Shown: positions 1-9,365, counted from the stretch's first letter. The stretch is 11,995 nucleotides of DNA from Monoraphidium neglectum (GCF_000611645.1 NW_014011856.1:1-11995), one strand, 5' to 3'. Notes: generated by a model not told the origin, from the sequence alone. Program-made: numbers and translations.

Positions 1-2467
1 CACAAGGCGCGCGTCTGCGGGGCTGAGGATCGGCGCAACGGCGGCGGCCGCACCCATCGCAGCCGGCGAGTACTTGACCGACACGGCATACAGCCCGCCC
101 GCCTGGTTCAGTACGGCGTGCACCTGCCGCAGCCACCGCAGCGGCGCCGCGAGCTCGGCGGCGCCGAAGCCCGCGAGCCGCGGCAGCAGGTCCGCGCAGA
201 GCGGCCGCCCGAGCAGCGCGTGCGCGAGGACGACCGCGGCCGCGGCGACGCGGCTGGGCAGGCAGGACAGCAGGCCGTACTCGAGGAGGGAGCACTCTGC
301 AAGGTACGAGGTTAGGAAGTAGAGCGCGTCGTCAACCTTGGACCCGCCGCGGGCAGCCTCGAGCTCTCCGAGGTTGTGCATGAACAGGCGGACGAAGGTT
401 TTGGCGGTGGCGATGGAGGCCAGGCGGTACTCGACGGCCTGGGGGGTTTGGGAGTGGGAGGTGGGGATTGGGGATTGGAGGTGGGGAAGGCGTGGTGTGA
501 GGGTTGTCAGCGGGGTGCGTGGCGTCGGGGTGCTGAGCGCTCTTACGGTGTGTGGCACGGGTCGCGCGGCAGGAGGCGCGGCTGGCGAGAGGAGGGGGCG
601 GAGGCTCGCATCGAGGGCACCGGGTGCACGGTCAATCGGCCCCGCTCAGACACGCCAGCCCATTTGGGCTGCCCTGCAGGCGCACGTGCGTGCAGTCTAC
701 ACCGCATGAACTCCTGACAAATGCCTCTGACAAGGTCTCAGGCTTCCCGAGGCCAATCACCTGCAGCAGTTCCTGTTCCATGTCCAGGAAGGCAGTTGCC
801 GGGAAGGCGCCGCGCAGCAGGCACTGGGAGAAGAGGGCCAGCGGTGGCGCCTGCATGTGCTCAAACCTGAGGGGTGGGGGTCACGAGGGAGGCAAGGAGG
901 GGGGGTGAGAGGGGCGCGAGGGGTGTTGCGGGGGGCCCGGGTGTGAGGCACGGGCGCGTGCGGCAGGCGGGAGGGTCGATCTGCGCCGGGGCGCTGTGCC
1001 GCTGCATTGTGCGACGGGGGGCATGCAGTTGTTGCAACAACAGGCATGCGGGGAGGGCGAGCTGGTCCATCCCTTTTCGGCCACAGCGGATCAAGATGAG
1101 CATGGATCTACAAGGTGATTGCATGCGCAACGGAGATAAACCCGTCGCGCCAGGCTCGGCGGAGCGGCGCGGCGCCGCTCGGGGCTCACTTTGAGGCAAC
1201 CCACAAGCACGTCGCCGCGGCCAGAGGCATGCAGCCTTCAGGGGCGGGCCCCCTGGCGGCCAGGTATCGGTCAAGCAGGGCCACGCCGAGAAACAGCGCG
1301 TCGCTGGAGACGCCGAGCTGCCACGCGCCGTCGATCATCCAGTCCACCGCGCTCGCGCGCGCGTGCGGCGTGAGGCGCGGCGCGCCGGGGGCGGCGGGCG
1401 GGAGGCAGTCCAGGTAGTCCGGCGGCACGCGGTTGGAGAGCTGGTGGGAAGGGGGGGGGTGCACCGGTGAGGGGACGGGCTGGAGCTGGCAAGCAGCGGC
1501 GCATGTGCGCGCGGCGCAAGGGTCGTCGGCGGGAGGGGACGGTGCAGCGCCCTGCTGAGTGCTGATGCCTGCGAGGCGGCGCCTGCTGACGGCGGGCCGT
1601 TTTGGTGCGCTGGCTGCGGGGCAGTTTGAGCGTGGGCCGTTTGCCGCCTGCGCGCGGCAGCTGGACTGGCAGCGGAGCAGCATCTGCTTGCTCTGGGCGC
1701 TGCTACAGCGCACGCGCCGCGCGACAGGCTTCTGCGCACCTCCATCTCGTGCAGGAGATCCGCATAGGACTCGCTTTTTGCTGAGCTGCACGCGCTGCGG
1801 CTGGGCCCCCAGATGCATGCTGGTGTGCTGAGGCCCGACGCGCACGCGTCGACACCTGCGGGACGGCGGTCAGAGGCAGTCAGACACAACCTGCGGAGCG
1901 CAGCAGTGCCTCTGCGGGGCGCCGAGCGTAAGCTTGAACTCACTCTCAACGTAGCAGACGTCGCTTTCCGATGCAGCCGAGCCCGACGGGCTCCCCTGGC
2001 GCAAACACGGGGACCACAACGAAAGCAGGAAGAGAGCAGGCCAGGCGAGGTCAGCTCCAGATGGAAGGAAGTAAATGCTTGTATGTTTGTGGATGACCTG
2101 ATCGCGGGGGAGCCCTCGTTCCAGGTGGATCGATCTGCTGGGGGCGCGCGCACGGCCAGGATCGCACCCCAAGCCCCACCTGGCCACTGATGTCATATTG
2201 AAGCTCATAGCAGAGGTCTCCATCGCCCAGCTCCGGAGAGCAGGGCCGGTGCGACCACATGTCGTCGACGGTGGACCGAGCACAGAATCTTTCGCCCAAG
2301 CCTTGGAGACCGTCCGTCGTCCTTTGGATCGTTGTATCAAACATCTTGGTATGTGATGGAGTGGGGGCCGGACCTGGTGGAGAGTCCTGGGGTGCGATAT
2401 TATGGGTCGGAAGTTCCACTTGACTGGCATCCCGTGAGGCGTCGAGGAAGAGATTGACGATATTCAT
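1..2467 (-). CDS. A/B-type cyclin (A-like), six exons, 3' end beyond the window
   Basis: Regulatory subunit of a cyclin-dependent kinase. Exons (minus strand): 2467-2180, 1995-1944, 1855-1740, 1440-1190, 866-761 and 438 to the edge. All junctions keep phase (0, 1, 0, 2, 0) and give 417 residues without a stop. Seen: YADLLHEME (about 144-152) before the cyclin box, as in A/B cyclins; the N-terminal cyclin fold with AVDWMID (183-189); VASKFEH, whose Lys236 with Glu266 (in LDMEQELL) matches the kinase-contacting Lys/Glu pair of human cyclin A (K266/E295); and the C-terminal fold with TAKTFVRLF, YLAECSLLEY and LPSRVAAA, which is most like A-type cyclins. The last visible residues are near the usual end of that fold, so little is missing. 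The MRAIL docking motif is degenerate (ARASA) and no RxxL destruction box is visible. Exons from 1740 leftward are secure. The first two exons and the ATG at 2467 rest on splice signals and phase; the frame stays open upstream to an ATG at 2707. Confidence 0.85.
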
Positions 2468-3018
2468 CGTATTTATGAATTCATAATTGGAGCTGAGTGG
2501 CCCCGTATTCCATCTGGATTGCGAGATTTGTGCCTCGCACGTGTGGGCGGCGGCCGAGGCGCTCAGGTGAATCCCTTGGCGTGCTGCCCAAGGGCGGATG
2601 GGCGAGCTTACAAAACATGTTACAATCACGTTTGTGCACTGCCAGTCGTTCGAGCCCTCCCTATCGACATTGTCCTGTACAGCTAGGCTGGTCAAACCCC
2701 CAGTCAAACACTTTCAGGATGCACGGCTTGCGCAATCTTAGCAGGCAGCCCCTTGATTGCGCTGAAACGATCATAACTTGTAGTACACAACAACGACACT
2801 TGATTACTTTGAGCTGTGGAGTGCCAACTCGCCCCTGCTGGCCGTTTCCCTCGCTGATGCGAGTGAATCCTGTGCTTGTGTCTTTTGAAACGTGCTGACA
2901 GCGGCTGCTGGTTTGACTGCTGGCGTAGAGTTCGGCGCTGCCCCGCTTATGCGCGCGCACCACATGGCCCTCACTGACCCAGCTGTGACGCGTGGCACGC
3001 ACGTCAACCGCATATTAC
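2468..3018. other. Tandem intergenic region: 3' UTR of the DUF2301-like gene and upstream region of the cyclin gene
   Basis: This 551-bp stretch separates the stop of the upstream minus-strand gene (3019) from the proposed cyclin start (2467). Base composition is visibly more AT-rich than in the flanking exons. Open frames exist on both strands but none reads as a recognisable protein. Two TGTAA motifs on the minus strand (2624-2620 and 2612-2608) lie about 400 nt after the stop and are the likely polyadenylation signals. That leaves only about 140 bp for a cyclin promoter and leader, unless these overlap the 3' UTR of the neighbour. Confidence 0.55.
2608..2624 (-). terminator. Paired TGTAA polyadenylation signals for the DUF2301-like gene
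   Basis: TGTAA occurs twice on the minus strand, at 2624-2620 and 2612-2608, about 395 to 410 nt after the stop codon ending at 3019. TGTAA is the established green-algal polyadenylation signal. Two copies within 17 bp at a plausible 3' UTR distance support the call; a 5-mer can also occur by chance. Confidence 0.45.
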
Positions 3019-5043
3019 TCATACATCGTCAGACGCGGGCAGTCCGCGCTGCAGACGGATCTCAGCTATCAACTCGGACTGCTTCTCGGGGGTCAGCTTC
3101 CTGAACCTGCACAGCCACACCGCGGAGAGGAAATAAAAGCATGAGGGGACTGGTTAGCTAAAGCCAGCGGGCTTGAACGTACACCGTGCGCTAGGCGACA
3201 CAGCCAGCACAGCGGTTTCGGCACACATGCGCATCGGTAAGCATGTGCACGGCCCAGCTCAGGCGCGCAATCAGTGATTGTGGAAGAGTTGCGAGAGACG
3301 CCCGCCCGCGGCCCGGGGGATTGGTGCACAACCGCCTTGCATTCAACTGCATGGATCATCGGAAACTAGCCATTGGCCGACCCAGCCGTGAGGCAGTGAG
3401 GGCTGGCGCCTTGATTTGTTTTCAGGACCCAATCCCACAAGCCCCTGCCCCGGTCGAAACTCTATCTCACAACCTCGAGATGGTTGTGCACCTAGCCAAT
3501 CCCGCCCTTGCCTCTTCATTTGAAAGCAAATCGTATGAGAACCGAGTCTGCACTGCACACTCACTCAAATACACTCTTGTCGCCGATGTCATCTTTCACA
3601 GCTTGAGTGTACTTGCGCCCCGCAAACACGCCGGTCGCCGCCGCAGACGCGCACAGGAGAACGCGCAGCGCCGCCGCCGGCAGGACGCCTGAGAGGTGCC
3701 CGAGCAGCAGCAGCGGTAGCAGCGCGGCGACGCCTGCCGCCTCGGGCTTCCCATAGCAGAGGCCCTCTTTCACAGCGATGCCTGCAGCGAGGTGCACATG
3801 AGGCGCGAAAACCAATGTGAAACAGGGCGCCAGGGCGCAAGCTTAGAGGCTGAGCCAAGGACAGAGCACCCAACAGCAGGAGATCTGAATGCTCCTGCGC
3901 GCCGCGCCCCGCGCGTTGTCTTGCCCCACTCCGCACGCTCGCCGGCGCTGCCGCCCCCGTCGTTGCCGGCCCACCGGTGATTGAGGCGAAGAACGGCCCC
4001 ACCAGCCAGACGGCCCAGGGGTGCTCAGCCACGTACAGCGCGACGGGCTGGCCGCCGCACTTCTCCAAAGCGAGGTACCCCGCACCCAGGACGCCCGCAG
4101 CCCACATGACCTGCGGGGGAGCCAACAGGGGCGCAGGACGGCGGGCGGGTGGCAAAACGTGCAATCCTGTAGCCATTCGGCAGTGGCGGGCAGGAAACAT
4201 GACTACATGAGGGGTGGGAACGCGTGCGCCATCCCCACCGGCCGCTGCTGCTGCTGCTGCTGCTGCGGCGCTGCCGTCGCCACCGCCCAGGCACGCTGCT
4301 GCTGCAGCTGCTGCGGCGCATCAAGGCGGTAGGCACCTGCAAGAAGCGCTTGAGGGGGTCGACGTAAACGTGGATCAGAAACACAGACACCCCCAGCCCC
4401 GCAGCGCCCAGGGCGCTCAGCGGGTCGAGCGCTGCGTCAGCGCCCGACAGCCCCGCCGCGGTGCCGCCGACGAGCGCCAGGGCGGTGGCCGAGAGGCCGA
4501 GGCGGTAGCTGGCAGGCGAGGGGGCGGTGCAGGGGTTTGTGGCGGGCAGTCGTGGCAGAGAGGCGGTTGCGTATGGGAATTAGCGTCGCCTCTGCAATGC
4601 CGACGAGCAAGACAAGCGGAAGGCGCCGATTTCGCAGATCATTCAGTCACTGCATGCAGGCGCAATTGTGCGGGCAACAGCAACAGTAGTGCAACGTCTC
4701 AGCTGGTTGTGTGGCGCGTCGCCATGTGCATGGGAAGCAGCGCAGGGTGCAGGGATGGCGCGGATTAACAGCTTGCGGTGCAAGCTAACAGGGGCCGCCC
4801 TCACCATAAGACCTCCACTTCGTCCTCACGCTCGACGGTCCACGGACCATACACGCCCTGGTACACCTCCTTGCCGCTACCGCTGGTGCTGGTGCCGTCG
4901 GCGTCGGCGTCCGCCGCGGACGGGGCGCGCGGCGACCGGCGCGCGCAAACCTGCCGCTGCAGAGCGAGTAGCCCAAAGAGCGGCCGCGCGGCCGCGTGGC
5001 CCACATGCCCGCGAACAGGTGATTTTGCTAGCATATTCAGCAT
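3019..5043 (-). CDS. Putative plastid integral membrane protein, DUF2301-like, five exons
   Basis: Function unknown; the family is an uncharacterised integral membrane protein of cyanobacteria and plastids. Exons: 5043-4805, 4508-4337, 4110-3975, 3781-3565, 3106-3019, phases 2, 0, 1, 2, giving about 283 residues. Residues 1-45 are Arg/Ala/Ser-rich and poor in acids, like a chloroplast transit peptide (possible end near VCARRSPRAPS). The conserved part starts with VYQGVYGPWTVEREDEVEVL (60-79), then about six hydrophobic helices (near 81-102, 108-130, 138-153, 167-187, 196-217, 221-237) with motifs IHVYVDPLKRFLQ, EHPWAVWLVGPFFASITG, KEGLCYGKPEA and RKYTQAVKDDIGDKSVFE. The final exon adds a hydrophilic tail (LTPEKQSELIAEIRLQRG). 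An open frame seems to end at 3561 with TGA, but that TGA lies inside a strong donor (GA|GTGAGT) whose phase fits the next acceptor, preceded by a good pyrimidine tract. The gene is divergent from glyoxalase II. Alternative starts: 5109 or 5034. The family name is from remembered motifs; exon structure is firmer than the label. Confidence 0.8.
4244..4314. repeat. CTG/CAG triplet runs in an intron of the DUF2301-like gene
   Basis: A run of GCT/CTG units covers 4244-4266 and a shorter, interrupted one covers 4295-4314. Both lie in the intron 4336-4111 and read as CAG repeats in the transcript, about 20 to 90 nt after the donor. They are not translated in the exon model. Confidence 0.85.
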
Positions 5044-5515
5044 GATCAGAAGGCAAGTGGTGGCTAAAATGTGTGATTGCACAGGGTGATACAGCAGGTG
5101 ACGGAACACCGAAACGCGGCCTTCAACTTATCGCAATCAGTCGTTCAGGCTCATTCCCGTCAACTGTGAACTAATCGATCGCTTGCCTCACAACTGCATT
5201 GCCACTCACCAAGTGTGTCTCCCCCAGTGCGCGATCGCTGATGCTCTCTGCAAGCCGCAAGCTAGCCCTTGCCTGCCAACGCGCTTCGTGCAGTTCTTTG
5301 ATTGTAGCAGGGAAGGCACGGCCTCGTGCGGCAGCGGCCCAGTGAGTGGCGCGGGCGACGCCGATCATGACGCCGAGCTATTGCTGTGTGGCGCATGGCT
5401 GCCATGCAACCAAATGCTTGCAACCTGGCGCCTGATCGGAGAATGCGCGTTTTGAGCCCACTCAGCCGACCATGCACATCATAAGCGTAGCGGCCCGCGT
5501 GCAAGCGCCACCGAC
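5044..5515. promoter_or_regulatory. Shared divergent upstream region between the DUF2301-like and glyoxalase II genes
   Basis: The two flanking genes start head to head, so this 472-bp interval must hold both promoters and both 5' leaders. I see no clear TATA box and no convincing coding exon. An ATG at 5472 opens a 64-codon frame that overlaps the glyoxalase II start in another frame. Transcription start sites cannot be placed from sequence alone. Confidence 0.55.
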
Positions 5516-7911
5516 ATGGATCACACCCCATCCGCGCCCGCCTGCAGGCGGCGGGTCGCAGGGCGCTCTTTCGCCGCGGCCACCGGGGCCGCTGCAGCCC
5601 CCTCAACCGTTTCCATGGAGGTGGTGCGCCTGCCCGCGCTTTCTGACAACTACATATGGCTGTTGAAGGAGCCCACCAGCGGCAAGACGGCGGTGGTTGA
5701 TCCCGCAGAGACGGGCCCTGTTTTCTCAGAGCTGAAAAGCAGGTGCGCCCCCGCTCCCTGCTGGACTGAGGGTGGCTGGCTGCTATTTGGCGGGTCGGAG
5801 TGGGTCGGCACGCAGACGTTACCAAGCTATTGGGCAATTGATTGGCGAAGGGAGAGGCAAGGCAGCTTGAGGGCAGCGGATGCGCTTTAGTGTCCATGTT
5901 TATGGCCGTGTCGTTTGGTGGGTGGATTGGAACCAACTCTGGCATTTCTGGCCTCAGCTGCAAGGGCGCGTGCGAGAGGATAAGCGAGGTGTTCCCTCGC
6001 CGGCTGTGATTGAAGCGCGAAGTAGGTGCAAGCACGCCCGCCGCCGCCGCGGTCGGCCTGTCCACCTTTGCAAACCGGTTGCGCCCCGCAAAATCGGAGC
6101 GCATGATCACAACAGTGCGCCTGGTGGGCATCGATCCGCAGGGGCTGGACTCTGGACTACATTTTCAACACGCACCACCACGGAGACCACACCGGCGGCA
6201 ACCTCGAGCTCAAGCGCTCCTTCCCCGGGCTGCAGGTGCGGGTCTGTCGCGCCCCTGCATGTGCGTGCGTTGAATTGCACACACACGCATGCACGCACGC
6301 ATGCACATGCGAAAGTGCATCTGAATCGCACCGTTGCACGCGAAGGCATGTGTGTGTGTGTGCGGGTGTCCACGTTAGCCTCTCCTCGAGCCCAAGCCGG
6401 CGCCCTGCCGCCAACCCCCAAACTCCTAAGCCGGTCCTCCCACACCATCCAAATTGCAGATTGTCGGGCCCCGAGCGGACGCCGCGCGCATCCCGGGGAT
6501 TGATGTGCAGGTTGGGGACGGGGACGAGTTCCAGTTCGGATCTCAGGCAATGCGCGTGTTCGACACGCCGGGCCACACGCGCGGGCACATCACTTTCTGG
6601 TTCCCAGCAGCCGCCGCGCTTTTCCCGGGTAGGCGTTTCAAGGGGATGTCAGCGGTATTGTTGAACAGCATGTTGCAAGGAAAACTGCGATCCTTCTTGG
6701 CATCGTCGGGGCAAGGGCACCGCCAAGCATGTGCTGTGTTGCGCCGCTCCTGGACCAACATCGGCCGCTGAGAGATGCCTCTTTGCCCGACCCCACTCTG
6801 GGTTCGTCCCCCGCGCCTCGCACACCCCTCGGCCCTGCAGGCGACACTCTGTTCGCCCTGGGCTGCGGCCGCCTGTTTGAGGGGGACCCGAAAACGATGT
6901 GGACATCCCTATCAAAGCTGACGGCCCTGCCCCGCGAAACAAAGGCAAGGAGCGGCACGTGTTAGATGCAAACCACGCATGCAGGTCTGCATGTTGCGTT
7001 TGTGCATAGCCCGCTGCGCTGCGGGGGTGCCCTGGCCCCTCCCTCATCCTGGGTTTTGGAAGCGTGGCGTTGGATGGACGTTGCAGGCGCCGCTGCAGCA
7101 ACTGGACAAGGCGGTAAGGGTGCCATCGCCTCAGTTTCATGGGGACTTGACAGTTGTGCGCTGTCGAGCGTGCCACACAGTCTGAAACAGCATCTTGTGC
7201 AGCAGACACACAAACACCCCACACAAACACACACACAAACACAAACACACACGAGCGCGCGCACGTGCGTGCACGCACACATAAACTCACACCACACAAA
7301 CTCACACACACAACCAAATTCACACACACGGGCACACACACAGGTCTACTGTGCCCATGAGTATACGGCCTCCAATGCGCGCTTTGCTGTCGCGGTGAAC
7401 CCCGGCAACGCAGCCCTGCAGGCGCGCAAGGCCAACATCGACGAGGCGCGCTCCAAGGTGGGCAGTACTTTTGTTGGCATGCGTCACCGGCGCGCCGCGA
7501 TGCGGCTCATCAACAACGGAGCGCGGTTGATCGGTCATCTTTTAGATTTCTTGCGGTAATGGCCAGGCATGGTGTTGATGGCGGCCTGGTGGATGCTCAC
7601 TGAGTGATACGCAGCGTCCCCAGGCACCAGCGGCCTTGTGATTGGGCTGCCACCCAAGGCGTGTCGCTGGCCAGCCCCGGTGCCCTCCACCCCAACACAC
7701 TCGTGACAGCGGCCTGCTGCCGTCGTGTGCTCCATGCGCTGCACAGGGCGAGGCGACCGTGCCGTCGTTGCTGGGGGAGGAGCTGGACACCAACCCGTTC
7801 CTGCGGCCCCACGACCCCGAAATCCGGGCGAAAACGGGCGCAGGCGAGGCGGCCGAGGACTGGGAGGCGTTTGGCGCCGTGCGGCGGGCGAAGGACGGGT
7901 TTCGCGGGTAA
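5516..7911 (+). CDS. Hydroxyacylglutathione hydrolase (glyoxalase II), with an organelle-targeting extension, six exons
   Basis: Second enzyme of the glyoxalase pathway: it hydrolyses S-D-lactoylglutathione to D-lactate and glutathione, completing methylglyoxal detoxification. Metallo-beta-lactamase fold. Exons: 5516-5742, 6142-6235, 6460-6628, 6841-6944, 7344-7457, 7747-7911; phases 2, 0, 1, 0, 0; 290 residues ending at TAA. The binuclear metal site is complete: THHHGDH (His87, His89, Asp91, His92), His146 in DTPGHTRGH, Asp165 in [15 protein letters not shown], and His203 in VYCAHEYT. The C-terminal substrate-binding pair is present in VRRAKD (Arg282, Lys285). Residues 1-33, rich in Ala/Arg/Ser, look like a plastid or mitochondrial targeting peptide. 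Met34 starts [13 protein letters not shown], matching the start of cytosolic homologues, so a second start at 5615 is possible. The intron after exon 4 uses a GC donor (AAG|GCAAGG), the only junction that joins ETK to VYCAHEYT in phase. Identity is very secure; the exact start is less so. Confidence 0.95.
6257..6363. repeat. Alternating CA and TG tracts in glyoxalase II intron 2
   Basis: The intron 6236-6459 holds a TG-rich stretch near 6257-6270, CA/GCATGCA-type repeats at about 6277-6310 and a TG run at about 6349-6363. The CA and TG stretches are complementary, so the pre-mRNA could fold back on itself. No coding function is seen. Confidence 0.7.
6945..7343 (+). other. Non-canonical GC-AG intron of glyoxalase II
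   Basis: The donor is AAG|GCAAGG and the acceptor CACAG|GTC. A GT donor is available further on (GGCAC|GTGTTA near 6959), but it ends in phase 2 and does not fit the phase-0 acceptor. Splicing at GC gives [11 protein letters not shown], as in the family. The donor matches the strong consensus typical of GC-AG introns. Confidence 0.8.
7205..7342 (+). repeat. CA-rich microsatellite ending at the acceptor of glyoxalase II intron 4
   Basis: Imperfect (CA)n with CAAA and CACG interruptions fills the last ~140 nt of the intron and runs straight into the AG acceptor at 7342-7343. No ordinary polypyrimidine tract lies between the repeat and the splice site. Confidence 0.9.
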
Positions 7912-8304
7912 ATCACAGTTGTAGAGCTCCCAATTTCAGGGATGTTCATGGGTCAGGCGCTCGACATGCGCAGCGAGCTTGCAGGCACGATCGAGGGGAG
8001 GGCAGCTTGCAAGTAGCAAGTAGAGTGCATGTGCAGGGTCGCGGTTCTGTAAATGCTGCGCTGGATGTGAGCGGCGGCTACATGATGCTCTTGGCCCATG
8101 TGTCAAAGACGGTAGCGGTCGCTTGCGCGGTCAAACGCAATGACGACCCACCTGGCCGCCTGCGATCTGTCGAGCCAGTGACGCCCCGAGTGACGGAACC
8201 CGGGAACCGCAGTGGTCGGCGAGGCTGCTTGTGTGCTTTCCGCCACCTCCGCGACTGCGGTATGCATTCAATTTGTTCCCTATCATAGTCGAAAGCATCT
8301 CACC
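7912..8304 (+). other. Intergenic region: glyoxalase II 3' UTR and DUF3611 gene promoter
   Basis: 393 bp between the TAA at 7909-7911 and the ATG at 8305, both genes on the plus strand. A TGTAA polyadenylation motif lies at 8048-8052, 137 nt after the stop. The remaining ~250 bp must hold the promoter and leader of the next gene. No coding exon, TATA box or RNA gene was recognised. Confidence 0.55.
8048..8052 (+). terminator. TGTAA polyadenylation signal for glyoxalase II
   Basis: TGTAA lies 137 nt after the glyoxalase II stop, a reasonable 3' UTR distance for a green alga. Support is positional only. Confidence 0.4.
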
Positions 8305-9326
8305 ATGCAGACCCTCGCGCGAAGCCAGATTGGGGCCCGCCCTGCAGTCCTTGGGGCTGCGCGCCCCGTGAGCGTGAGGATCGGTGGTACTAGACCTGTG
8401 AGTAACCCGTCACCTCGCGCAGGCCCGGCAAGTCGCAAGCAGGTGAGGTCGTGGACAGTGTCAACAGTCGTGCCTGGTCTTCCGCTTGTGCACGGCCATT
8501 GCAACGAGGGTACAGATGAGGTCCAATTGCATTTTTTGTGCTGCCAAACAGCGGCCGATCCCTGCCCTCCCTCTGCATGCACTCACCGCTCGCACGCATG
8601 AGAGCCTGGCTGCATTGCGCACAGCAAGCCAGCGCCAGCGCAGCCTGCCGAAGCAAAGTGACATGCATGCTTGGTCATAATGGTGCGCGCGTACGCATGG
8701 TGGGAGTGGCTTTCAAACGCTGCCCGGCACAAAAATCCGGACACGCTCAAAAATCTTGCCGCCAGATGCCAACCCTTGCACCGCCCGTGCCGCCCCCTTC
8801 AACGCAGCTGTCCGTGCGCGCCTCTGCAGGCGACGTCCCGGTCAGCGCAGACACCCTGGGATCCAGCGCGGGCCTCGTGCGCAACCTGGCGTTCGGCTCC
8901 TTCTGGGTGCAGCTGCCGCTGTCTGTGGTGTCATCCGCAATCCTCTTCTTCGCGACCCAATTGTCTGGGGTGAGGCCGCCAGGCAGGGGATGCTGTGGCA
9001 CTGTGTCGTCCGAACACTTTTGCTTGAGGTGTCAGGCCAGATGCAGCTTCCTGTGGTTGGAGGGGCAGGGCGAGTAGGGCGCGAGAGAAACCCCAACCCA
9101 CCCGCATTCGTGCACAAATGTCCATGTGATTGCAGCCTGCAAAGCACCGACAGTCGCTTCCCTGCACTTTTGCGCAGCCCCGCGTGTCCAGCCCATCGTG
9201 CGCTGGCAAAACGCCGCTGTGTGGCCCTGTAATTATCCGGACTTTATTGCAGCCCCATTTGTGCTCCTCCAATCACACACACACTACCCGCGGATTTCTG
9301 CATGCTGCACACTCACGCTCGCGCAT

Positions 9327-9365
<39 letters not shown>

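Noticed and set aside
2468..2707. Upstream in-frame extension of the cyclin to an ATG at 2707
   Set aside because: The frame is open, but the added residues look non-coding and the stretch overlaps the neighbour's likely polyadenylation signals. The ATG at 2467 was preferred, without certainty.
3561..3563. TGA as the true end of the DUF2301-like gene
   Set aside because: It lies inside a consensus donor whose phase fits a downstream exon with protein-like sequence and a good acceptor. It is kept only as a possible intron-retention product.
5262..6131. 289-codon open frame on the minus strand
   Set aside because: It lies opposite the glyoxalase II first exon, its intron 1 and the promoter region, shows no family motif and reflects GC-rich composition.
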